DNA of 64,000 nt from Muricea muricata (Eukaryota; Cnidaria; Anthozoa; Malacalcyonacea; Plexauridae): contig OY979717.1 in the NCBI GenBank assembly GCA_963855995.1, positions 45,620,044 to 45,684,043 on the forward strand, in the 5' to 3' direction. The notes under the pieces were generated by a model that saw only the letters and a program-made list of their open reading frames with translations, did not search any database and was not told where the DNA came from. Shown here one piece after another: positions 23,601-35,300 of the stretch. Both the position numbers and the translations under genes were made by a program. The first letter of the stretch is position 1; every line of letters begins with the position of its first letter.

Positions 23601-26600
23601 CGGGCTCTGGTTACGAGATTGCTTGCGGGATGCAAATGCCTGGGACTAGTAACCAAACAAAAAGGGTTGGTCGGAAAATGAAAGTAAATATGAGCGAGGT
23701 GGCTCGTCAAATCTCGTGTTCTCGTGCGAGTTCACAAGTTGTCCGAAATTACAACCGCGCTTTTGACGAGTTGCTGCATATTATTATAACGGCTAAGATT
23801 TCGAAAACGGCTAAAATTTCGAAATAAATAGCTTTTCAATGCCAAAAAACGTGACACAAGATTATAAAATTAATATCGAAAAATAACGAAAGTGATTTTG
23901 AGCTCATGGACTATAATGATTATGTAGAATTTTTCAGCAACAGTAATTTTATTCGTAAACACACTCCCGTTCGGATCGGCTAAGACGAGCTGCGTCTAAA
24001 AATAATTGAAAATACTTAAATATACATAATATTGAAGACTTGTTGAAAGAATCGAAAGGTGAACGAAGTTGACGCCAATATTGCGAAATTCGTTTCGAGG
24101 GACGTTGTTGTATGCGCACAACTCGTAGCCGGACGTATAAAGCTGTATCCGTTTATTACTGAACCCAAAGTATACCTTGTCCTTCCTTCATCTTCAAATA
24201 CAATTCAAAATCAAGAAGGTGCCTATGACCAAGAAAAGAAATTATCTTCTGCTTTGATAGGTAAAATGTTCCTTAACATTGCATTGCGAATATAATATGG
24301 GTGTAATAAAACGACAGATACAATATTTGTTGTTATTTCACAGCTTTTCTCAGGGACCGCGGAGCAGGGTGGCTGGCTGGGCTAAAGCCCCACCAATAAT
24401 TTTTGTTCAATACATATGTTTGCATTAAAAATATAAGAATCGAGGCAAAAACTATATGCCACTTTATCATGATTGTTGAAATTAAAAGTGTTTCCAGGCA
24501 TCTCAGGGCTCTTGATTTCAAAAGTTTCCCCTCTAGATATCTCGCACCTTCGGTGCTCGATTAGCCCCACCAATAAAAAACCGCTCTGCGGTCCCTGATT
24601 TCTTGTTCAGTAGTCTTGTTTTGTATACATGTACCTTTCATAAAATTCCTTTAAAATATTCCCACTTGGTTTGTTTTGCAAGTAAACATTTCCTGTTAAA
24701 CCTTTCCATAACGTTAACCACATATTCTTTCTGCAAATCTATGTTTAAACAGAAATGATATACATCATGATATACACAGAACATTACCGGGGAATGCGAA
24801 GATATGAATTTCAAGTGGTGAAAACAAATCATCGTTTAATGATTATTATTTTTCTTTTATGGTAAGCATAACAATTTAAAACCGTAAGTCAATATATAAG
24901 GCCATAGAAAATAAGATTACTTATTGTATATATACAATAAATTATTGGGATTGTTACGGTTAGGGCTAGGGTCAAGGTTCATTTATATGCATCTAATTAT
25001 AATTCCAACAACTATTGGAATTGTTAAACGTCATCGATAATACATGCTAAAGTTGATTCCACACGAGAAATTACTTTTTCCTATGTGGAAATGGAAGTCC
25101 TTTATATACATGAAAAGACAATTTCACATCTGAGATCAAATGTGAAATTTTCATAAAGGTTATACATATGATCAAATGGCTTCCTAAAAACTATGTTACC
25201 TCGGTAAAACCTCCATGGCTTTTTACCGTCTGAAATATTTCGTGCAGATCAATTGTTGTCCCACACCATACTGGGTATTTTATTTGATCAACTTTCACAC
25301 CATTCAGAGTAGTGAACTGGTGAAATTCTTGTGAAAATCTTGTTCCTTCTTCTTTCTTTGTAAAAAGAAATATGGCATTTAAGAAATATAAAACTTTTTT
25401 CCGTATTGATATACATGCTGTTATATCAGCACACATGGAAATTGAAAATAACGAAATTTGGTGAAAACACTGCGCCCGAAACTTTCCGTGCTTACATTGA
25501 GTTATGTCTACACGGCTCCTAACCAATCAGCGTTCAGAATTTACAAATGCTATGCTATAATGTAATGGAGGAAAAATACATGTTGTAAGGTAAAGGGTAA
25601 AGGCAAAAATATTAATGGCTTTTTGTGGATCTTTTCACGATATTTAGCGACATACGACCATATTTCCTTACATTCATATCTCGAGACATGTTTTCTTTCA
25701 GACAAGACTGGGTACCTACAAGTAAAAACATCTGCATGAAAGATTTTGAGTATGCGAGATCTGGAACAGATTGCTCAAAACAAAAGTCAACATTGATGTA
25801 TTAAAGTAAATTACCAAGTGCTAGTTAAAATACTGAGCATTGCGTGTTCCTATATTGTAATTAGTTGAATTGAGCTAAATCGCTTCATCAATCCAAATGT
25901 GTGAATAATCCCCCTCTTATTTTATTGACAGGCTTGCTGCAAGTTGTTTTCAGTTTTCACAAGTTGCAACAAGCATGTTTTTTAAGTTTTAACAGGTTTC
26001 AACTTGACGAAATGGACAAGTTTGTGGCAACAAAGCGGTAAAATTGACGACTTGCAACAAGACTGTGATCTATTTAACAATTAGATTACGAGCTAATCGA
26101 TTGATCATAGTTAATTCGGGCTTTGCCCTCAAAAACATATGCCTGAATTTGAGAGAAATAATCGATTTTTAAGTCCTTTTGCGACAAAAAATTTACAAAT
26201 TGTCATTGAATTTTACAAAATACACCAGAAAAATTATTGTTTTGCTTCTCACTATCTATCGAGCAATAGATAGCGAGCAGAGTAGCCAATCAAATTACAG
26301 CGTTGCATTAGTATGCTAGTATAATTCTGCTAAGACAGCATAGATGTAGCTACAGTAGTGGAATCTCATTGTTAACTTGAAAATATCTTGTTTTGGTACA
26401 ATATCATATCTTGCAGGGCTGTATAAAATATTTTGAAAATATTTTCGGCAAGTAAACGCATGAAAATTTGATAAAAACCAAACAAAATTGTATAAATAAG
26501 TAGTAATGCAAAATACACCATGAATGCTCTTATAAGCACGTAAGTAGCTCTTTTTATCCTTACCTATCTCTATCATGCAACTACTCCCTATGATAAACAT

Positions 26601-29074
26601 TAATTGTCTGTTTTATAGCCTTGCGAAATTTTCTTAAAAATAGCAGATGATTCAAAGTGAAGACGGGCATTGGTTTGTAGACGAGAATTTAAGAAATAGA
26701 AATTTCGTAGGGTGCTTGCTGAGTGACATATTAATTAGCAATTAGACAATGAGCATGAGTTGTTTATGAGTTGATAGTCAACAAGGACGTAGTCCGAGTT
26801 CTATCTGTTCGGAGAGAACGATGACAAGTATTCCTATCCAAAATACAAATAGCACTTCAAATCACGTTTTCTTCGCTTGAGGCTTTTTGTTTACTCAGTC
26901 ACAACTTAATCTAGACGACAGTCCAGACACAGCTCATGACCGCCATATTTATCTTTTTTGTAGTTATTTGGGCTCTTGGACTTGGGGTATATTATTTTCG
27001 ACAAACTCTCTCGAAAAACTTGCAAAACAAACGTTTGCCGCCATTTTGTTTTGTTCTTTTTCTCAGCCATAGTTTATCACAAAAGTCTGCATTTGTAATA
27101 GTCCACGACTAAGTGTATACTACCGCCGAACAGTGGTGCTAATGTGAAAAACACTGACTTAAATTTCTGTATTTTCCATTCTGTGATTTTACGTACCCTC
27201 GGCTTTGCGTCAAGTACCCCAAAGACTGTCTTAGAATCAGAAAAACATACAGTATGCTCGCCTCAGCTATGCGAAAAGCCGAGACAGTGAAACATTGTAT
27301 TCAGTGCATGATAAAAATGATATTAAACTGGTTTTATGTCACCTGTTCTCAAAGTCGACAAAGATCTGAACGCGCATCTTCGAAGTCTTTCTTCACAGGT
27401 CAAAGGTATCGAGTTAATAGCGTCTTCCATTGCGATGTTATATGATCTTTTCCACTTTGATTTAATGCTCATTTTTTCGCACCCAGTGTATGGAAATGCA
27501 TTCTTCACTTGTACCCACGCGTGAGTTCTTGGCCGACCAAAAAATTCAACATGAATATGAGTGAACTCTTCCTGCTCATCGTTGTCATTTAACACGGCGT
27601 CATAATATTCGTCGCAATTTGGATCAGGAGTGATAATTGCTGGCCAACTATGAAAGAAAATGAAGTGATGATTTTGACTTTGCACAAGCTATCAAAGTTG
27701 ATGTGTCTTTTCGAACCGATATCATTTTGTTATTAAGGTGGCGGAGACTTGAACGCACTTTTGATATCATAGCACTATTTCAGCTTTCCTTTTACCATTT
27801 AGATACTATTTAGGCATTAGAACTCAACGGAATTACTGAGGCATGTTAAAATTAATGCTAAATCCCTCTATAAAAACCTTTGCTGATTCCAAATATATCT
27901 TTACCTAAAAAAAACACATATTACTGGTAAACAATCTTAGTATGCATTCAGAGTTGCAAAAAGTGTTCAACATTCCTCCGAGCAAAATTTTAAGTTTGCA
28001 AACTTTCCTCAAAATATTGTAAAGCTGGGCTTTCTAAACTGAAGATCAAAATCAATCTTGGGAATGAATCAATATTTTTTCAGGAAGAATGCATGGTTTT
28101 CTGGAATAGATCATCATCTATTATTTTTTTTTATGTTAGTGTTTAGGTTAGTGTTAGTGTTTTGCAAACCTTCCTCACGGGTAATACCCGAATACCCGTG
28201 GCTTTTTTGCAACTCTGTATGCATTACGTCTTGGGGCTCAGGAAATTTGTTCTACACAATATTAGTGAAGGAAATAAGTGAATAGAAATTACATATACAA
28301 CAGAATCCTATTTGTGCCAGGATTCACTCATGCAAAGATAAATGAACAAATTCTAAAATTTCAGCCACATCACTGGAGTTAAGTGGTGGTAAAAATATTT
28401 CCCCAAATGGGCAAATAATTGGTCCATTTTTTTTCTCGCGGTCCGAATCTTTTTAAAAACAAAGAACATTGTGAATTTAAAACTCGCGCGGTCTGTACGG
28501 CCTAGCTCACACGGACCACTCGTGTAGCCAATCAGATTGCAGAAAAGGCTAAAATATGATTTCGGACCGCAAGAAAAAAAAATATTGTTATGTCTTGTTC
28601 ATTAGTCTTGGTACTAATAATGCTCCTATTGTTGCTTATGTCCGCATTGTTTTCAACTTTAATTCGAACAATGAGATAACAGGCGGTCCAATCTCTGGAT
28701 GTATTTTGAATATATATTTCTACGCACCACCCCGTCGGCTATCACCTCATATAGGACTCGAGCTCGTAGAATAACTCTTAATTATAATGCGTTAATTAAG
28801 AGTTATTTATGGTCTTTACTTACAGACAATATCCTGCCATTTTTGCCATGATAATTTCGCCTTTTTCATACGGCAGTTTTGTCACGACAACCTTTTTTCC
28901 ACGCGGAACGTCAACTTTTTCCTCCGCCACGGAGCATTTGTTGTGGTGCCTATCCTCGTTCATGTCGCATGTCCATGGGATATCTGCATATTTCGCTGCG
29001 ATATCGTCGCGAACAACCCTCCATTTACCGCACGCGTTTCTGCCACACTGAATCCAAGTTCTTTTACAGTCCAT
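20659..29074 (-). CDS. CW zinc finger - PWWP - ARID - AT-hook chromatin protein
   Basis: Exons on the minus strand: 29074-28824, 27647-27343, 25351-25200, 24738-24635, 22552-21788, 21676-21584, 21139-21088, 20866-20659. All are GT-AG. Frame is verified at every join except 24635 to 22552, where at least one short linking exon remains unresolved. Residues 7-47 form a CW finger (WIQC, CGKW, IPWTC, HHNKC; zinc Cys 10, 15, 36, 47). A PWWP follows from about residue 72 (GEIIMAKMAGYCLWPAII, HVEFFG). ARID starts near residue 188 (TRFSQEFHQF, IKYPVWCGTTIDL, GGFTEICRKNMW, LKEFYER). The large exon has an AT-hook (KKRGRPRK) and basic KRKR and KSRKRKPKK runs. CW domains read H3K4 methylation and PWWP domains H3K36 methylation, while ARID and AT-hook bind DNA. 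A nuclear role is inferred. The start could also be at 29122. Confidence 0.82.
21000..21035 (+). repeat. GAT/ATG-rich microsatellite
   Basis: An imperfect run of atgatgatcatgatgataatgatgataat lies in an intron of the minus-strand gene. Confidence 0.7.
24349..24598. mobile_element. Short inverted-repeat element ending CAGGGACCGC
   Basis: cagggaccgcggagc at the left faces gctctgcggtccctga at the right, and taaagccccaccaataat is answered by a second, direct copy of agccccaccaataa near the right end. It sits between the ARID-C exon and the AT-hook exon of the minus-strand gene. Confidence 0.75.
24938..25020. repeat. Dispersed repeat copy, inverted relative to 32985-33085
   Basis: ttattgggattgttacggttagggctagggtcaaggtt matches the complement of aaccttgacccaaaccctaaccctaatcgtaacaatcccaataa near 33030. 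The internal TTAGGG-like units are part of the repeat and are not telomeric. Confidence 0.7.
26068..26310. repeat. Dispersed repeat, copy 2 (see 8990-9195)
   Basis: It shares ttaacaattagattacgagct, gatttttaag, acaaattgtc and ctatctatcgag with the copy in the kinesin intron. This copy also has catagataggtag-like symmetry near its right end (ctatctatcgagcaatagatag). Confidence 0.65.
26564..26587 (-). other. Candidate 24-nt microexon of the CW-PWWP-ARID gene
   Basis: Between the PWWP and ARID exons, a 24-nt minus-strand segment is bounded by tcatag and gtaagg and keeps phase 1 on both sides, so it could add eight residues (G-SSCMIEI) without a frame change. The direct join of the flanking exons is also in frame, so this may be alternative or spurious. 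Confidence 0.25.
27944..28228. mobile_element. Inverted-repeat element with TATGCATTCAGAGTTGCAAAAAG ends
   Basis: tatgcattcagagttgcaaa at the left faces ttttgcaactctgtatgcat at the right. The interior carries a second hairpin (acgggtaatacccgaatacccgt). It lies in the intron between the CW and PWWP exons. Confidence 0.75.
28430..28578. mobile_element. Short inverted-repeat element with TCGCGGTCCGAA ends
   Basis: ttttttctcgcggtccgaat faces atttcggaccgcaagaaaaa. The interior has agcctaggccgt-like GC-rich symmetry (gcggtctgtacggcctagc). It has no coding potential. Confidence 0.75.
28772..28806. repeat. Small hairpin
   Basis: taactcttaattataatg faces gttaattaagagtta, within the first intron of the minus-strand gene and about 18 bp from the donor at 28823. 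Confidence 0.6.
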
Positions 29075-29311
29075 TTTGACTTTGCGAGAAAGAAACTTTT
29101 GAAATGCTCGTATGAAAAACAAAAAACGAACGAACTCTATGTTCTGTTTTTCGCGGTCAACATTTTCCCGCCATTTTTTTAGAACCGAAGTTTTCTCGAA
29201 CGGGGAACGAGAATTTCCGATGTTAGGATTTTTTAGCTGTTAATTCGGTGGTTCATGAATAAAACGTTTTGTGCAAATTTGTTATCAATTAAATTTATCT
29301 AAGAAGGCAAA
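29075..29311. promoter_or_regulatory. Head-to-head promoter of the CW-PWWP-ARID gene and the aldo-keto reductase
   Basis: Only 237 bp separate the two start codons. The interval has no clear TATA box. It contains TTTCCCGCC at about 29164-29172, which fits the E2F consensus TTTSSCGC, followed directly by GCCATTTTTT, which resembles the YY1 core on the other strand. A second GC-richer part is tctcgaacggggaacgagaa (an imperfect palindrome, 29193-29212). Shared transcription initiation is inferred from the spacing. Confidence 0.6.
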
Positions 29312-32300
29312 ATGGCTGTCAGTGCTAGTGTTGTACCATGTTGTGTTCTGAATTCTGGTTGCTCAATGCCAATGATGGGATGTAAGTTTTTTAATAGATG
29401 TTTATACCATGCTTTTATGTACCAGTCATTGAGTCAATGGTTTGCCTCAGGGAGAGTGTAGCGGACAAACCATTGAGATTTATCACGAGAGCTATAGGCT
29501 GAGCAACAGTTACTTGTGTCTCTTAGCTCAGAAGATAGCTTGCTGTGTGTGGGTGTCTATGAGTTTTATGCCTTGTGCGACATTTTCTCTCGTAACAAAC
29601 ATGCTGATATGCAGGAAAAGTTTGCATGAAGCAAAAAACTTTGTAACATCTAGCCAAAGAGTAGAGACTACAAAGAGGGACCACTTCATTCAAAAAAGCG
29701 TAAGATGTTGTCATCATGATACGTCATGGGCGCCATGTTCCTAGCCAGTGCCCTAAACAGAAGCATTTCCCCCCGGGATTAGTAGCCATTTTTGATATTT
29801 CCAGAAGGTGACTTCCTCTGTTTAGGGCACTGGCTAGGAACATGGTGCCCATGACGAATATTGCAGCTCATTCCCCCCAGAAATATTAAAAATGGCTACT
29901 TATACCGGGGGTAAATGCTTCTGTTTAGGGCACTGGCTAGGAACATGGCGCCCATGACGTATCATGACGACAACATCTTACGCTTTTTTGAATGAAGTGG
30001 TCCCTCTTTGTGGTCTCTACTCGAATCTAGCTGCACAAAGTGAGCTACTGACTGAGTTAATATGCGTCAGGTGACTTTTGCTCATTTGATAGCCCTCATG
30101 TGTGGCAGGCTTAATGGAAATTGTCAAAATGTCAAATCAAGTTGGTTTCACCAATACCCCCTGGCCTCTCCCTGGGGCAAACCTTCCACACAATGTATAT
30201 AGAGGCTGGGCCTGTTTATATTATGCTACTTACCTGGGACAGGGTAGTTGTGAGGCTTCCACACAAATGTAAATTCTGCTGAGTGCTTATATGACACAGC
30301 TAATTCCACATGGTTCTATGAAAATCCTGGAAAGCCTTTGAATTTTAAATGAAATCCTATGCCTGGAATGAAAATTGTTATGCTCTTGAATTTCTGTAAC
30401 ACGTATCTATAGTGATTGTGCAAAAAAGACTTTTACATCAGCACTTAGCTATGTAGCTACTGGCTAGATCACTAGTAAATGCGTGCATGCAAATGCATAA
30501 CATGTATGTATCTATAGTGATTGTACAAAAAAGCTTTTTACATCAGCACTTAACTATGTAGCTTCTGGCTAGATCACTAGTAAATGCATGCATGGCTAGA
30601 TGACTCTTTGGCTGAATGGCTACATACATAGCTATGTGACTACATGGCTATTTGGCTATGTGGCTACATGGCTGTTTGGCTATGTGGTTATATGTGGCTA
30701 CATGGCAAACCATGAATCTAACCCCAACACCTATACTTCATTGCTGAATCTGACCCTAACACCTCACCCTGAATCTATCCCTAAAACCTAACCACGCATC
30801 TTCCTCTAATCCTAACTTTATTCCTAACCTTAACCCTAACACTAATAATAACAACTACTTCTAACCCCAACCCTAGAGCCACGTTGCTAATGAGAGCATG
30901 TGTATGACTGTGATGTGCCCTACTGGACTGTAGGGTTGCCAAATCCTGTACATTTGCTAGGACTTCAAATGGATATTATGTTAAAATAACAGGAAATTGC
31001 AATTCAGAGGTTCTAGTTTTCAAAAATTTCCCTCCAAACCTTGGCCCTACCACTTTAAATTACACTATGTTGTCATAATACATATTCTGGCAGCTCTGCC
31101 CACTTTGGGGCATTCTTAACACTGCACTTATTAATAGTACCTGGACTTGGTACTTTTAGAAGTCAAGTGCAGTGGTTTGTCAAAAGTCTGGCTGTTTTTG
31201 TGTTCCCTACCTAGTTGTGGGAGTCTGCATCATTGCGTTGAGCATAGTTTATTGTTTTCGGCTTGTAGAAATAAAATGTTTTACGAAAATCTCAAAACGG
31301 TCCATCAAGAAATGATTTGTCTGTATTTCACGGGGCTGGCATATTATAGGTAGCAGAGTCAATGGAAAAGTAGACAGCGACATGGACCAGCGGGAATTTT
31401 GGCGTGATTTTTGGCGTGTTGTGTATATTCTACAACTGTAGCTTGATATATAATGTACTCCACCCAGTAGCGGGAAAAAAACAGTTTAACAGTTTACGTG
31501 TCATCTGCGTTACATGTACAATTTGTTTACAGATATATATGTATATATGGAATAAATCAATCATGATTTCGTGGCACTTCATTCGATGTGGAATAATTTC
31601 TGAAGCGTAAATGTGTTTTAATTCGAACGGAAATCATGCAGATAACGCATGCCGAAATTCAAGTTCGAAACAGTTGAGAAAAATTATCATGGACTAAAGG
31701 TTCTCAGTGTTTTCAAATGCGACTGCAACTGTACGATTTCCGACCATTTCCGACGTTGTTTCAAGGCGGGGTCAGTTTAAAGATTTTCGTCCCAGATTCG
31801 GGTTTTGTTATATATACGCCATATTGACCGCCATGGTCATTTTACCCTAAAACGTTTAAGATGTAATATATCAAACGCGACGGCAGTGTTTCACATATGA
31901 CATATGAATATACTGCGCGCAGCGAAGGTTTTTGACGAAATTTGAGGTTTTTGGATGGCCAATGAAACATTGTCTGGAGTGTTTTCCTACGAAGCAATCC
32001 AAAGCAAAGCGAACAATCAATTTTTCAACCGAAGCGGTTCTATGCTAATTAAGACCGGGATATCCAAACCTCCTTCGCGTTTATGATTTTGCTTGATTTG
32101 TTTTAACTTGTTGAATTATTAATGATTTGAGAGTGGCAAATAAAATGCATAAACGAAGTGTAGATTAGGACAGTGAAACGTTTATAGAAGGGATTGAATG
32201 TATCTTAGAGTGAAACGTAGCTAAAATAAGTGTAAACATACTTGTAGCCAAAAAAATGTCAAAACCCTCTTGTGTATGTATTATTATAGTGGGAACTTGG

Positions 32301-35300
32301 CAAACGCGGTCAGCTGAAAATGAGGATGTCGTGTTTAAAGCAGTTGATGATGCTTTGAAATCAGGATATCGAATGTTTGGTTGGTAATTAATATTCATTT
32401 GGTTGGTAATTAAAACCGCAGTGGATCATTTCACTTTTGATTATGTCAAGTTGAAGATGTAGGTTACAGTCCCTTCTGCGCGTTGAAGGGGACCCACAGA
32501 TCTAAATGTAACATTGTCAAAATTTCGCATCATTCGAACTCTCGATCTTTGTGTACCAAAACGAAACACTGTTCTACTTGCTAAAAAATTATGAAGTGGC
32601 CACTTTGGAAACCGTGTCTAGTTGCATGATTTAACGGTTTCACTCAGGTCGATTACAGCCAACGAATCAACACACGGCTAGTCAATTTCTCAACTGAATT
32701 GAGTTCCAAGTCAATGCATTTCAGTGGTGACGGTTGTTCAAAAAGCTCTATGGCATGTCCATACAAGTGAAGTCACAAACTAATTAGTTACGAATACATA
32801 CTTCGGAATACATACATGTTTAGTCATGTATACTAAAACATGTAAACGCGAAACTTGTTAATGCAAAATGTTGAAAACGACATATTTTGACATTGCAAAA
32901 GAACGACAACTTGTCCATGTTTTGAATGCTTGAATTACGCAATAGATTAGCCCATCCGTACGTTGTAATCTAAAAAAATATTGATGAAAACCAATACTTG
33001 ATGGAATATAATTTCATACATACAAAATAAACCTTGACCCAAACCCTAACCCTAATCGTAACAATCCCAATAATGTATTGGATGCGATAATCTTACTGGG
33101 TTATAACGTTCGGATTGGGTAAATAAATACTGTTTCCATTGTGCTTCCGCTTGAATTTTTGACAAGGATCTTCGCATCACCCAAACTCATGTTCTTCTAA
33201 AATATCTTTCCCAAACATACTTTTTCGACATGCATATAGTGAGGTTACGGTTCTTTGCGCTAGACGCCCCACACGAATTATTTAAAAACGACATTTTTTA
33301 TGTCTTCCATTATGAAGGAGTTTGAAATGTATTTCACTTAGGCGATGGACAATGTTTCCGCATATAACTGTGGCACTGCATAATGGCCTAAGTCCAACTA
33401 GTTTCGATATTCTACTCGACAGGCAGAGTGAACACCAGGCAGAGCTGTCGACTTGTCTAAATAAAAGCTGCACACTTTTCACTGCACATTTTTCGTTTAT
33501 TAAATTAATTAATTTAACTGGCCGCTTCAAGTTCCCTTGAAATTTTTACTAGAAATCTTTTGTATGTTATCAATATGTGTAGATACAGCATCAGTATACA
33601 AGAACGAAAAAGATATTGGGAGAAGTTTGAAGGTGCTTTTGCCAAAGTATAATCTCAAAAGATCTGATATTTTCATCACAAGCAAACTCGGTAAGCACTG
33701 CCAATACATAACAACTTTATTGGACTAATTTCCGGTCAAAATGATCTGTATCTACCAGTGGTTTACTGTGTTTTGCTTTGTGTTTCTTTATTTAATCTCG
33801 TTCCCGGAGCAATGCCTGTTCGCGGGTTGAGATTAGCACCGCCTCGGGGGAAAACCGAAACTCCTAAATTCTTGGTTTCCGGTTGTTAATGCTCCAAAGC
33901 TCAACCGCTTAAATAAGTGCAGACTGCCGACTGTAGCGACTGTAGCGTAGTACTATTTGATAAACCATATAGTATACACCCAATCACGGACGATTAAAAA
34001 TCCCGAACTTTGGTTTGCTTCCCAGCCATGTAGATTATTCGTAATCGTCCAAGGTGGAGAAAAAACCCCAACCAAACAAAGTTTCAAAATGGCGTTAGAT
34101 TATCGGTTTGCTAAAAATTTTGATGAGTTTTTAAAAAATTGAAAGATAATTGCATTCCAGAAAAAAGCCTCAAAAAATTCACAAGACATAGCGGAAAAAT
34201 TTAATGACAAATTTGAAAAAATGGTTTTACACACAGCAAGCAGTCACATAATAAAACATGATCCAAAACAAGGGCGAGTTTTAGAAGGAGAACTGTGTTT
34301 TTAGAGTAATTTGGAGCACAGTTTAATTTCACTAAACCATGGCAAGAAATGGAAAACGATGACCTTTTTCAATGCCTTCGAGTTTTTTATGCTGTTTCGA
34401 ATAACTTTAGCTTGGTTTTCATACATCGTAATTCATCGCAATTCATCGCCGATGTATTGTGGGGGATCCCTGAAGGAGAAAATGATTTCAGAAAAACAAA
34501 AGATTTTATCCATCACTGATCACCAAAAAATTATAAAACCGAACTGATCAAGTGCTCGCGAATACATAGCCTTGCGATTTTAAGCATCATTTTTTCAAGC
34601 AATTGATCAAGTTATATGTAAACAACGAGTTTGAGTGTTTCATCAGGGGATCCAAACACGAGAAAACGGTATGAAAGCGCGGTATAGCGCGAGTGTTTTA
34701 TTGTTTTCGAGTGTTTGGTTCCCCTGATGAAACACGAAAAACGAGTTGTTTACACAACATCTCAAACGAAAACATTTCATTGGCTGTTCAATTTATTAAG
34801 CGCTAACGGGGGACCTATGAAAGTAATTTGTTTTTGTTTTTGTGAACAATGGAGATAAGTATTCTACTTCCTGCTTTTGTAAGTTAATTTCTAGAGTCCA
34901 TTGTAAGACAGAAATTGTAGGGCGTGTAGAATTTATTACGGACCTTGATCATTTGAACATGAGCGAAGAGGGAGTAATTAGGATGAATTTGTAATTAGGA
35001 TTTCCGTTATTAGATGAAAACCGTTTTTGATCTAACAACAGTGATGGTATATGATTTTTAGCGTGTTTCCTTGCGGTATCCAACGTCAATCATGCGACGA
35101 ATTAGGGGGAGTTCATTCGCTAATTTGCTCATGAATTATTAATGAGTTTGAGATTTTAAGAGGCAAAATAGTTTTTAAGCGTTGTATGCTGGAGTACAAC
35201 AAAACTTCGTGAAATTCTGTATGATCCATGTTGTGACCAAGACATATTTAATGCTCCTGTCTGCCGTTTAAACATATCATTATAGGCTCAAAAGTGAGCC

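Noticed and set aside
24059-24295. 78-codon plus-strand ORF
   Set aside because: No domain, no neighbouring exons, and it lies within an intron of the opposite gene.
30715-30880. Interstitial telomere
   Set aside because: CCCTAA units are too degenerate and mixed with other AT/AC-rich text.
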